From Yoonia sp035117555 (lineage in GTDB: Bacteria > Pseudomonadota > Alphaproteobacteria > Rhodobacterales > Rhodobacteraceae): 64,000 nucleotides of DNA. The stretch spans positions 108,986 through 172,985 of the forward strand of contig NZ_JAYKPK010000009.1 of the NCBI RefSeq assembly GCF_035117555.1, given 5' to 3'. The notes under the pieces were generated by a model that saw only the letters and a program-made list of their open reading frames with translations, was not told the DNA's origin and did no database searches. Shown piece by piece: positions 8,858 through 16,021 of the stretch (position 1 is its first letter; each line of letters opens with the position of its first letter). A program made the position numbers and the translations under genes.

Positions 8858-10509
8858 CGCAGCACGAACCCGCTGGGCCACCGCAGAGTATATTCCAGCG
8901 TCACCTCCTGCTCGGCCCCCGCTGGCACATTAAGGTCCCATTCGACGATGCCGCGTTCCCCGTCAGGATCGCGGCGCGTCACCTCAGGGCTGGCAGTCAG
9001 CGTGACCTCCAGATCATCCTGCTCCGAATAAGGCACCGCATCGCGCAGCAGCACGTCCCAATCCTGCCCGGTCAGGTTTTCCACTGTCAGGATCGTCTGA
9101 TCGACCAGTTGATTGGCGGATGAAAACACACCCACATCACCCTCAGACCGGTTTGGCGTGACCCGCGTCAGCCGCAAACCATCCAGCGGGCCAAAGCCCA
9201 TCTCTGTCTCGGCCCCCGCCGCCAGCAGCGGCAGATAGCTGAAACCGACCATCGTGCCATCGGCCTGCACCATCACCGGGCCGGGCAGCAGGATTTCATC
9301 GCTGGTGTTGATGAATTCCGCCATCCGATACGCGTTGGCATCCGACATCGGCGTCGCCTCGGCCCAGACATCCGCGTCAAAGCTCAGCTGATCCAGTGGC
9401 AGGCGCAGATCCTCCACCCCGTTGCGGATCGTCACACGGCCCGGATATGTATAGGTCACAGCCGCACCGCTGAAATCAGCCTTGGCGGTGATCTCGCTCG
9501 TCTCCCGCATCGGGTTAGACAGAATTCCCGTGCCGCGCTGCAACGTCATCGCATCCGCCGCGCCCATGGCGGCGCTTTCGCGGTCACGCTCTTCTTCCGA
9601 GATGATCCGCCGCAAATCCGCCCAGGCCCCGCCGGGGGCAATCTGCTCACCCGGGCGCGCGGTGGACAGGATCAATTGCACATCGGTCCAGTCCTGCCCT
9701 GTCGCCTGACTGACCACAACCGCGCGGTCAAGATCGACACGCGGCGCATCGCCCGTGGTCAGGCGCATGTCATAGGCGGGCGACCATGTGGCAAGGTTTT
9801 CAGTGGTGTTGATATCAAACGTGACCTCACCCGCCTCCGATGCCACGACCGTGAAGGTCAGCACCGATCCGTCCTCCTCGGGTGCCAGCAAAGCCGCCAG
9901 CGCGCGCTGTGCCTCCTCCAGCGCATCGACATCATCCTGCCGCGCGCGGGTGGCGGCCTGCGCCTCTTGCTCGGCCGCAAAAGCGGCGGATCGCAGTTCC
10001 AGCGTTTCGGCCCCGACCATCTGCGCCAGCGCCTGAATATCGCTGATCGCAGCGGCGCTCAGATTATCGCCCGCACTCGCCTGACTCAGGCTTTGCAGAA
10101 AGGCGATCTGATCCTCTGCTGCCTGCACCCGCAATCGGATTTCGGCGATGGCAACGTCGCGTTCGCGCAAGACCTCTTCCAGCCGCTCCACTTCGGCGCG
10201 TGCGGCCTGCACCACAGTGCTGGCCTGATCCGGCGTCACCGGCAGGCGGTCAAAGGCAAGGTTCACCGCGCCGACCTGCACCTGCCCCGGTGCCACGATC
10301 CGCACCCCGTCAGAGCCAAGGTTCTGCGGCAGACCCGGAATCACGATCTCATGCTGCCCTTGGGGCAGATCGAGCGTCACCTGCCGGGTAACAGTGGCAA
10401 GGCCGGGATAGATCGTGACGGTATCGACACGGGCCTGCCCGGTGATCGTTTCGGCAAAAGCAGGGGCAGACAGCGCGATCAGGCTGGTGGTCAGTAAAAG
10501 GCGGAACAT
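8854..10509 (-). CDS. exported DUF4139 domain protein (mucoidy inhibitor A-like)
   Basis: A 551-residue exported protein. A Sec signal peptide (MFRLLLTTSLIALSAPAFA, cut before ET) is followed by an N-terminal DUF4140-type beta domain (VDTVTIYPGLATVTR), a coiled coil at about 95-210 rich in Ala/Glu/Arg, and the large C-terminal DUF4139 beta domain with the ENLATWSPAYDMRL and ATGQDWTDVQLILST segments. Such proteins are annotated as MuiA-like after a gene that suppresses mucoidy in other bacteria. The biochemical role is unknown. The start at 10509 has AGGAGA seven bases upstream. Location is periplasm or cell surface. Confidence 0.82.
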   Translation of the reverse strand: MFRLLLTTSLIALSAPAFAETITGQARVDTVTIYPGLATVTRQVTLDLPQGQHEIVIPGLPQNLGSDGVRIVAPGQVQVGAVNLAFDRLPVTPDQASTVVQAARAEVERLEEVLRERDVAIAEIRLRVQAAEDQIAFLQSLSQASAGDNLSAAAISDIQALAQMVGAETLELRSAAFAAEQEAQAATRARQDDVDALEEAQRALAALLAPEEDGSVLTFTVVASEAGEVTFDINTTENLATWSPAYDMRLTTGDAPRVDLDRAVVVSQATGQDWTDVQLILSTARPGEQIAPGGAWADLRRIISEEERDRESAAMGAADAMTLQRGTGILSNPMRETSEITAKADFSGAAVTYTYPGRVTIRNGVEDLRLPLDQLSFDADVWAEATPMSDANAYRMAEFINTSDEILLPGPVMVQADGTMVGFSYLPLLAAGAETEMGFGPLDGLRLTRVTPNRSEGDVGVFSSANQLVDQTILTVENLTGQDWDVLLRDAVPYSEQDDLEVTLTASPEVTRRDPDGERGIVEWDLNVPAGAEQEVTLEYTLRWPSGFVLR

Positions 10510-10606
10510 GGGGCGTCTCCTGTTTGTTTGCCCGGGGTATACAGGGCGAGACGGATTGTCGCATGTCCCGAATATTCGCATCGGCAGGATTTTTCGCAAA
10601 GCCGCG

Positions 10607-10648
10607 TTGACCGGGCAACGGTGCCTTCGTATATATGAATGGATATAC
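10607..10648 (+). promoter_or_regulatory. promoter and autoregulatory operator of the AbrB-Doc pair
   Basis: TTGACC (10607-10612) and TATATA (10630-10635), 17 bases apart, form a good sigma70-type promoter. An interrupted palindrome, GTATAT (10629-10634) and ATATAC (10643-10648) with an eight-base centre, covers the -10 box. Binding by the antitoxin here would block its own promoter, as in other toxin-antitoxin operons. Binding itself is inferred. Confidence 0.6.
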
Positions 10649-10661
10649 AGTGAGGCACATG

Positions 10662-10886
10662 ATGATCGAAACCAAAATCCGCAAGGTCGGCAATTCCGCC
10701 GTCATGACCCTGACCACCGAAATGCTGACGATTCTTGATGCGAAAGAAGGCGACAGCCTTTTCGTCGTGCGCGGCGATGATGGGTCCTTGCGCGTCATGG
10801 CGCATGACCCGTCTCTGGCCGCAGCCCTTGCCGCCGCTGAAATCGTGATGGATGAAAACCGCGACCTGCTGCAGGCGCTTGCGTGA
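10662..10886 (+). CDS. AbrB/MazE-family antitoxin
   Basis: A 74-residue protein starting ETKIRKVGNSAVMTLTTEML, the swapped-hairpin DNA-binding motif of the AbrB/MazE/SpoVT family. An acidic alpha-helical C-terminus (ALAAAEIVMDENRDLLQALA) is suited to wrapping the toxin. The ATG at 10662 is preferred over 10659 because it is better spaced from GTGAGG. Its stop overlaps the GTG of the Doc gene by four bases (GTGA), so the two are translationally coupled. It should neutralise the Doc toxin and repress the operon through the palindrome over the promoter. Confidence 0.85.
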   Translation: MIETKIRKVGNSAVMTLTTEMLTILDAKEGDSLFVVRGDDGSLRVMAHDPSLAAALAAAEIVMDENRDLLQALA

Positions 10887-11269
10887 CACAACCCGTCTGG
10901 GTGCCTCTGGCCGCGATCATGATCATACACGACCGCCAGATCGCACGGCATGGCGGCGCGCCCGGTCTACGCGATGTGGGCCTACTGGAAATGGGCTGTC
11001 AGCGCGCCATCAACCGCGCAGACTATGCCGACGCTAGCTTGTATGAAATCGCCGCAGCCTATGCCTTTGGCATCGCCAAAGCGCATGCTTTTGTCGATGG
11101 GAACAAACGCACCGCCTTTGTCACCGCCGTCACATTCCTGCGGCTGAACGGGCTGGCCTTCCGGCCCGATCCCGTCACAGGTGTGCGGATGATGGAAGAC
11201 CTCGCCACCGGCGACGTGACCGAGGCTACTTTTGCCACATGGCTTTCTAACGGATCAGTGGCGATCTGA
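10883..11269 (+). CDS. doc: Doc-type Fic toxin (type II toxin-antitoxin)
   Basis: A 128-residue Fic-fold protein with the motif HAFVDGNKR at residues 68-76, the Doc version of the HxFx(D/N)GN(K/R) active site. Doc of phage P1 phosphorylates elongation factor Tu and stops translation. The conserved His68 and the phosphate-binding loop are intact, so the enzyme looks functional. It starts with GTG overlapping the antitoxin stop. An AbrB-type partner replaces the Phd antitoxin of P1. It converges with asd, 34 bases away. Confidence 0.87.
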   Translation: MTQPVWVPLAAIMIIHDRQIARHGGAPGLRDVGLLEMGCQRAINRADYADASLYEIAAAYAFGIAKAHAFVDGNKRTAFVTAVTFLRLNGLAFRPDPVTGVRMMEDLATGDVTEATFATWLSNGSVAI

Positions 11270-11303
11270 CACGCCGCCAAGGCGCATCAGATCATCGGGC
11301 AAA

Positions 11304-12326
11304 TCAGCCCTTCTTCAGACACTCACGTCCCAAGACTTCCGCGATCTGCACCGCGTTCAACGCGGCACCCTTGCGCAGGTTGTCAGACACGCACCAGATG
11401 TTCAGCCCGTTATCAATCGTGCTGTCCTGCCGGATGCGGCTGATAAAGGTCGCATAATCACCGACGCATTCGATCGGCGTGACATAGCCACCATCCTCGC
11501 GCTTATCGATCACCATGATACCGGGCGATTCGCGCAGGATGTCGCGGGCTTCATGTTCGTCCAGAAAATCCTCGAACTCGATATTGATCGATTCCGAATG
11601 GCCGACGAACACCGGCACCCGCACACAGGTCGCGGTGATCTTGATGCTGGAATCAAGGATCTTCTTGGTCTCGGCGACCATTTTCCATTCTTCCTTGGTC
11701 GATCCGTCATCCAGAAACACATCGATATGCGGGATCACGTTAAAGGCAATCTGCTTGGTAAACTTGCGCGGCGGCTTGCTGTCGGTGGGGTTATAGATGC
11801 TCTTGGTCTGGTCCCACAGCTCATCAATGCCCTCTTTCCCGGCACCGGAGACGGATTGATAGGTGCTGACCACCACCCGCTTGATCCGCGCGCGGTCATG
11901 CAGGGGCTTCAGCGCCACAACCATCTGCGCCGTCGAACAATTCGGGTTCGCGATGATGTTTTTCTTGGAATAGCCATGGATCGCATCGGCATTCACCTCT
12001 GGCACGATCAGCGGCACATCGGCGTCATAGCGGTAAAGCGATGAATTATCGATCACCACACAGCCCGCTTTCGCAGCCTTGGGCGCATAGATTTTCGTGG
12101 CTTCGGAGCCTACGGCAAACAAAGCCATGTCCCAGCCGGTAAAATCAAACGTATCAAGGTCCTTGGTCTTGAGGGTCTTGTCACCAAAGCTGATCTCGGT
12201 CCCCAGCGATTTACGGCTGGCAAGTGCGACGATTTCATCCACCGGAAAGGTCCGTTCGTGGAGGATATTCAGCATTTCGCGGCCCACGTTGCCCGTGGCG
12301 CCGACAACGGCGATTCGATAGCCCAT
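11304..12326 (-). CDS. asd: aspartate-semialdehyde dehydrogenase
   Basis: Makes aspartate semialdehyde from aspartyl phosphate with NADPH, the branch point to lysine/diaminopimelate, threonine and methionine. The 340-residue protein has the NADP-binding VVGATGNVGREML at residues 7-19, catalytic Cys130 in NPNCSTAQM, and the VSTYQSVSGAGKEG segment. Length fits the family. The start at 12326 has AGGAG about eight bases upstream; the much longer in-frame extension is not conserved-looking sequence. It is transcribed divergently from the bciB-like gene. dapE of the same lysine pathway lies at 27 kb. Confidence 0.93.
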   Translation of the reverse strand: MGYRIAVVGATGNVGREMLNILHERTFPVDEIVALASRKSLGTEISFGDKTLKTKDLDTFDFTGWDMALFAVGSEATKIYAPKAAKAGCVVIDNSSLYRYDADVPLIVPEVNADAIHGYSKKNIIANPNCSTAQMVVALKPLHDRARIKRVVVSTYQSVSGAGKEGIDELWDQTKSIYNPTDSKPPRKFTKQIAFNVIPHIDVFLDDGSTKEEWKMVAETKKILDSSIKITATCVRVPVFVGHSESINIEFEDFLDEHEARDILRESPGIMVIDKREDGGYVTPIECVGDYATFISRIRQDSTIDNGLNIWCVSDNLRKGAALNAVQIAEVLGRECLKKG

Positions 12327-12408
12327 TTGATTGGCTCCTTGATTGCGAGTGGGGCCTCTTACCGTGTCATGCATCTCAGGGAAAGGGGCAGCGCGAAAGC
12401 AGCGAAAG

Positions 12409-12426
12409 TGTAAATCAAACTGGACA
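12409..12426. promoter_or_regulatory. PpsR/CrtJ-type operator candidate (TGT-N12-ACA)
   Basis: TGTAAATCAAACTGGACA matches the TGT-N12-ACA consensus bound by PpsR/CrtJ, the aerobic repressor of photosynthesis genes. The dyad extends to AAGTGT (12406-12411) and ACACTT (12424-12429), six paired bases on each side. It lies 30 bases upstream of the bciB-like start. PpsR itself is not encoded in the window, so binding is inferred. A second tandem site, common for PpsR, is not apparent. Confidence 0.5.
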
Positions 12427-12455
12427 CTTTTATTGTGCCGGGTAAGGTCGCCCCC

Positions 12456-13688
12456 ATGACAGTCGCCACACCCCATTTCGCCGCCCCCGCCCCGCGCAGC
12501 CTCTGCACCGATTGCGGGGTGTCGCGGATGGCCGATTCCAGCGCCTGCGGGTCCGCCTGCCAGTTCATCAAACCAGATTATCCGGGGATGGAAACAAAGG
12601 TCCATGGGCGCGCGGCAGGCATCGACGGGGATGAAGCCTTCTTCGGCGTCACCGGCACGATGTATCGCGCCGCCCTCAAACCCGCGCGCGAAGGCGCACA
12701 ATGGACCGGCCTGACCACACGGCTGGCCGAACGTCTGCTGGAAACTGGCACCGTGGATGCCGTGTTAACCATGATCGCCGACCCCGACGACCGCTGGAAA
12801 CCGAAACCCGCGATCATCACCGACCCCGCCGATATGGCCGAGGCGCGCGGCATGCGGATGGGCTATGCGCCCTTGCTGGCCTTGCTGGAACCTGCCCGCG
12901 CCGCAGGACACCGGAAAATCGCCGTCATCGGCATCCCCTGCCAGATCTACGCCCTGCGGGCATTAGAGGCAAAGCTGGGTTTTGATGCGATCTACGTCAT
13001 CGGCACACCCTGTTCCGACAACACCACGACCGCAAATTTCCACGGCTTCCTGTCCCGCCTGACCGACGCGCCCGACACCGTCACCTATCTGGAATTCCGC
13101 GCCGATTATCACGTGGAACTCCGCTTCACCGATGGCACAAACCGGCTGATCCCGTTCCTGAAACTGCCGATCTCCGACCTGCCGCCTGATTTCTTCCCCA
13201 CCACCTGCCGGACCTGCGTGGATTACACCAACCGGCTCGCCGATATCACCGTGGGCTATATGGCGGGCGAGGGCGACCAATGGCTGATCGTGCGAAATGC
13301 GCGGGGGCAGGCAATGCTGGACAACCTCAGGTCAGAGGTGACGCTTGCCAAACCCGGCACGCGCAGCAAACGCGCCAGCGCCGTCAAAGGCTTTGTCGAA
13401 AACACACGCCTCGCCGCCGGTGGCCTGCCTTTGCGCCGGATGCCTGATTTTATGCGCGGGATCATGGGCTGGTTGATGCCAAAGATCGGGCCGCGCGGGC
13501 TGGAATTCGCCCGCGCAAGGCTGGAAATGAAAGCGGCGGAAACCATCCTCCACCTGCGCCGCGAAGAACCGGCGAAGATGAAAAACATGGTCCCCGCCCA
13601 TGTCTGGAACCTCGCCGCCCCCTACGGCCTGACGCCCACAGCGGATGAAATCTCAGCGAAACCCAAGCACGATGACCATCAGCAGTGA
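12456..13688 (+). CDS. F420 hydrogenase beta-subunit family flavoprotein, likely BciB-type divinyl reductase
   Basis: A 410-residue FrhB-family protein. An N-terminal cysteine cluster (LCTDC, then two more Cys in ACGSACQF) fits a 4Fe-4S site. Further cysteines in GIPCQIYAL, GTPCSD and CRTCVDY fit a second cluster and FAD binding. BciB of phototrophs has this architecture and uses ferredoxin to reduce the 8-vinyl group of divinyl (bacterio)chlorophyllide precursors. The PpsR-type site just upstream supports that role. Without photosynthesis genes nearby, another FrhB-like oxidoreductase remains possible. The ATG at 12456 has AAGG eight bases before it. Its end overlaps the convergent CBS gene by 36 bases. 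Confidence 0.65.
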   Translation: MTVATPHFAAPAPRSLCTDCGVSRMADSSACGSACQFIKPDYPGMETKVHGRAAGIDGDEAFFGVTGTMYRAALKPAREGAQWTGLTTRLAERLLETGTVDAVLTMIADPDDRWKPKPAIITDPADMAEARGMRMGYAPLLALLEPARAAGHRKIAVIGIPCQIYALRALEAKLGFDAIYVIGTPCSDNTTTANFHGFLSRLTDAPDTVTYLEFRADYHVELRFTDGTNRLIPFLKLPISDLPPDFFPTTCRTCVDYTNRLADITVGYMAGEGDQWLIVRNARGQAMLDNLRSEVTLAKPGTRSKRASAVKGFVENTRLAAGGLPLRRMPDFMRGIMGWLMPKIGPRGLEFARARLEMKAAETILHLRREEPAKMKNMVPAHVWNLAAPYGLTPTADEISAKPKHDDHQQ

Positions 13689-14189
13689 ATAAAGCGCGAT
13701 GCCACCACCGATCAGCAGATAGTGGAAATTGCCGGAAAACTGCGCCTTGGCCATGGCCCGCATCTGGTTGATCATGTCAGGCCATGTATAGCTGACGAAA
13801 TCACCTTGGGTGAAGACCGCCTTGATCCGGCCCTGATCATCGACCACCGGCAGACGGCGGAACCGTTCATTCGACATGATGCGCAGCCAGTCCAGCATAT
13901 CATCGGTTTCTTTCGCCAGACGCGGATCGGCGGTCATGATATCGGACAATTTGGTCGTGTTCGGGTCCATCCCCTTGGCCACCAGCTTGTTCATGATATC
14001 GCGTTCGGTCACGATCCCAATCACCTTTTCCGCCGCATCGGTGATCACGACGCAGCCGTAATTCTTGTCCGACATCTTGGCGACAGCCTCGGCCACTGTG
14101 GCATCGGGGCCAGAGGTCAGGGGTTTGGGTTTGCCCGGATATTCGCTGCGGTCCATCAAGCGGCTGCCGGGGCGGGTTGTATCGGCCAT
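13653..14189 (-). CDS. CBS-domain protein with C-terminal membrane anchor
   Basis: A 178-residue protein. Two CBS repeats (about residues 20-75 and 85-140; ATVAEAVAKMSDKNYGCVVITD and RFRRLPVVDDQGRIKAVFTQGD) form a Bateman module that usually senses adenine nucleotides. A hydrophobic segment follows near the end (LLIGGGIALYSLLMVIVLGF). The ATG at 14189 is preferred to 14198 by its spacing from AGGAAGG. No partner enzyme domain is attached. Its 3' end overlaps the bciB-like gene on the other strand by 36 bases. Role unknown. Confidence 0.78.
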   Translation of the reverse strand: MADTTRPGSRLMDRSEYPGKPKPLTSGPDATVAEAVAKMSDKNYGCVVITDAAEKVIGIVTERDIMNKLVAKGMDPNTTKLSDIMTADPRLAKETDDMLDWLRIMSNERFRRLPVVDDQGRIKAVFTQGDFVSYTWPDMINQMRAMAKAQFSGNFHYLLIGGGIALYSLLMVIVLGFR

Positions 14190-14226
14190 GGGAAACATCC
14201 TTCCTGTTGATCGCGGTCAATGGAAT

Positions 14227-14655
14227 TCAGCTAGGACGATCTGACGCTGCGTCAAAGTGTGGCGGATCAACTTTTGACCGCGCCAGCGCATCGCGGATCT
14301 CGATCAGGATATCCAGCTCGGACGGACCCGTCTTGACCTCGGGCGCGACATCCTGCGGCTTTTCGGCGATGGATTTCACCCGGTTGACCATCTTCACCAG
14401 AATAAAGACGACAAAGGCGATGATCACGAAATTGATCACCGCAGTGATGAAACTGCCATACATGAATTGCGCATCACCGACCCCGAAACTGAGCGCGCTG
14501 AAATCCAGCCCCCCCACGATCAGCCCGATCAACGGCTGGATCAGATCACCGACAAGGCTGTTGACGATGGCCGTAAAGGCCGCGCCGATGATGATCCCGA
14601 CGGCAAGATCCATGACATTGCCTTTGGCGATGAAATCTCTGAATTCGTTGAGCAT
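14227..14655 (-). CDS. mscL: large-conductance mechanosensitive channel
   Basis: The homopentameric inner-membrane channel that opens under hypo-osmotic stress. The 142-residue protein has the family N-terminus (EFRDFIAKGNVMDLAVGIIIGAAF), the first pore helix at about 14-40, a periplasmic loop, the second helix (FITAVINFVIIAFVVFILVKMVNRV, about 68-92) and a charged cytoplasmic tail. Length is normal. It precedes the CBS gene on the same strand after 37 bases, which may place both in one transcript. Confidence 0.93.
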   Translation of the reverse strand: MLNEFRDFIAKGNVMDLAVGIIIGAAFTAIVNSLVGDLIQPLIGLIVGGLDFSALSFGVGDAQFMYGSFITAVINFVIIAFVVFILVKMVNRVKSIAEKPQDVAPEVKTGPSELDILIEIRDALARSKVDPPHFDAASDRPS

Positions 14656-14731
14656 GATGTCTTCCTCTGCGCGTGACTGGGTCAGATGTTAGCAAGAGAA
14701 ATGCAGAAAGCTATTGATTTTATGCGGGGGC

Positions 14732-14842
14732 GCCGGGGTAAACCCCGGCCTACGGACGTCGCGGTTCGCCCCGACCCGCCGCGTCAACCGGGGTAGACCC
14801 CGGCCTACAGGCATCCCAACGTAGGTCGGGGTTCACCCCGAC
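14732..14842. repeat. cluster of three palindromic GGGGT-NN-ACCCC elements
   Basis: Three near-identical dyads fill the gap between mscL and ytoQ: 14732-14749 (GCCGGGGTAAACCCCGGC), 14788-14803 (CCGGGGTAGACCCCGG) and 14825-14842 (GTCGGGGTTCACCCCGAC). Each pairs seven or eight bases around a two-base centre and is flanked by CTAC or GTAG. The same family occurs at 18486, 20567 and 38536. They look like REP-type repeats that could also act as terminators for the two genes reading toward and away from them. Confidence 0.75.
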
Positions 14843-14848
14843 ACCCAC

Positions 14849-15298
14849 TCACCCCGGCAAGCTCCCGTTCAACACATAGGCCAACACATCCACCACCTGC
14901 TGCGGCGTTTCCACTACGGCGAGGGCCGCTGCATCCACCTCTTTCAACGCATGCTGATGATCCGGCCCATGCATCACGATCAGCGCCTTGCCCAGCGCCG
15001 CTGCATAGCCCGCGTCAAAGGCGGCATTCCACTGCTTGTATTGATCACCAAAGCGGACCACCACGATATCCGCCGTCTCGATCCCATGCCTTGTGCGGAT
15101 CGCATTCAGTTTCGCGCCCTTGTGGTCGTGCCAGAATTTATCCGGCTCCGCCCCCATGATCGCCACGCCGCAATCATCGGATGCCGCGTGATCCGTCACC
15201 GGCCCGGAAAAGGCCACATCCAGATCAGCGGCCCCTTTGGTGATCTGGTCGCGCCAGTCAGTGTGAATTTCGCCGGAAAGGTAAATCTGCAAAGTCAT
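14849..15298 (-). CDS. YtoQ family protein
   Basis: A 149-residue protein recognisable as YtoQ-like: LQIYLSGEIHTDWRDQI at the N-terminus, GPVTDHAASDDCGV near 33-46, and KLNAIRTRHGIETADIVVVRFGDQYKQWNAAFDAGYA near 62-98. The fold resembles nucleoside 2-deoxyribosyltransferases, where ADIVVVRFGD and the later FDAGYA would line a nucleotide pocket. No activity is established. The ATG at 15298 has AGGAGA six bases upstream. It follows the methyltransferase gene on the same strand by 34 bases. Confidence 0.78.
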   Translation of the reverse strand: MTLQIYLSGEIHTDWRDQITKGAADLDVAFSGPVTDHAASDDCGVAIMGAEPDKFWHDHKGAKLNAIRTRHGIETADIVVVRFGDQYKQWNAAFDAGYAAALGKALIVMHGPDHQHALKEVDAAALAVVETPQQVVDVLAYVLNGSLPG

Positions 15299-15332
15299 GT
15301 GCTGTCTCCTGTGTTTGCCGCAACCTAACGCC

Positions 15333-15965
15333 TTATGCCCCGCTGGCCACCCCCGGTTTGCGCGCCACGATATAGCGGGCGGGCACCGCGAAATCGCCGC
15401 TTTCGACAATCTCGAACCCGGCGTTCCGCACGGCCGCTTCCAACTCCGTCGCGCTGAATTTGCGCAGATAGGGGGCCTTGCCCAGCATCTGCGCGAGCGG
15501 GATCACCGCGCCGATCAGGGTCCATTTCAGGCCCCGCCCTTTCAGCGCCGCGGTTTTGGAGATGAAATATCCCCCCGGCGGCAACAGATCATAAATCCGC
15601 GCCATGCGCCGTTCCATATCCGGCACAAGGTGAAAGAAAGAATGCGCGAGAATCACATCGAACGGCCCGGTTTCCGGCAGATCGCCCGCCACATCGAACC
15701 GCAGATCAGCCCCCGCCACAGGCAGCTTGCCGCGCGCAATGCGGATCATCTCGGGCGATACATCAGTTGCCAGATAGCTGGCCACATCCGGGGCCAGTAG
15801 CACAGCGGTCGACCCGGTGCCGCAGGCGATTTCCAGCACATGATCCGCCCTGCGCAGATAGCTGCGGGTCCGGCCCAATGTGTATTCATAAGCGGCAGGG
15901 TTGCCGATGGCAGAGGCTGCGTATTTCTCTGCCGTCTTGTCCCAGAATCGGGCTGAATCTGTCAT
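15333..15965 (-). CDS. class I SAM-dependent methyltransferase
   Basis: A 210-residue Rossmann-fold methyltransferase. Motif I is VLEIACGTGSTAVLLA (about 43-58), followed by the acidic SAM contact in YLATDVSPEMI, and a post-motif segment DVILAHSFFHLV. It resembles small-molecule or ubiquinone/menaquinone-type methyltransferases, but substrate specificity cannot be read. The ATG at 15965 has AAAGGAGA upstream. It lies 56 bases before pheT's end region, on the same strand as pheT, and could be read from the same transcript. Confidence 0.8.
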   Translation of the reverse strand: MTDSARFWDKTAEKYAASAIGNPAAYEYTLGRTRSYLRRADHVLEIACGTGSTAVLLAPDVASYLATDVSPEMIRIARGKLPVAGADLRFDVAGDLPETGPFDVILAHSFFHLVPDMERRMARIYDLLPPGGYFISKTAALKGRGLKWTLIGAVIPLAQMLGKAPYLRKFSATELEAAVRNAGFEIVESGDFAVPARYIVARKPGVASGA

Positions 15966-16021
15966 CGTGATCTCCTTTGACGGGCAATATACGCGGGTTG
16001 CCCGTCTGGAAGATGACAATT

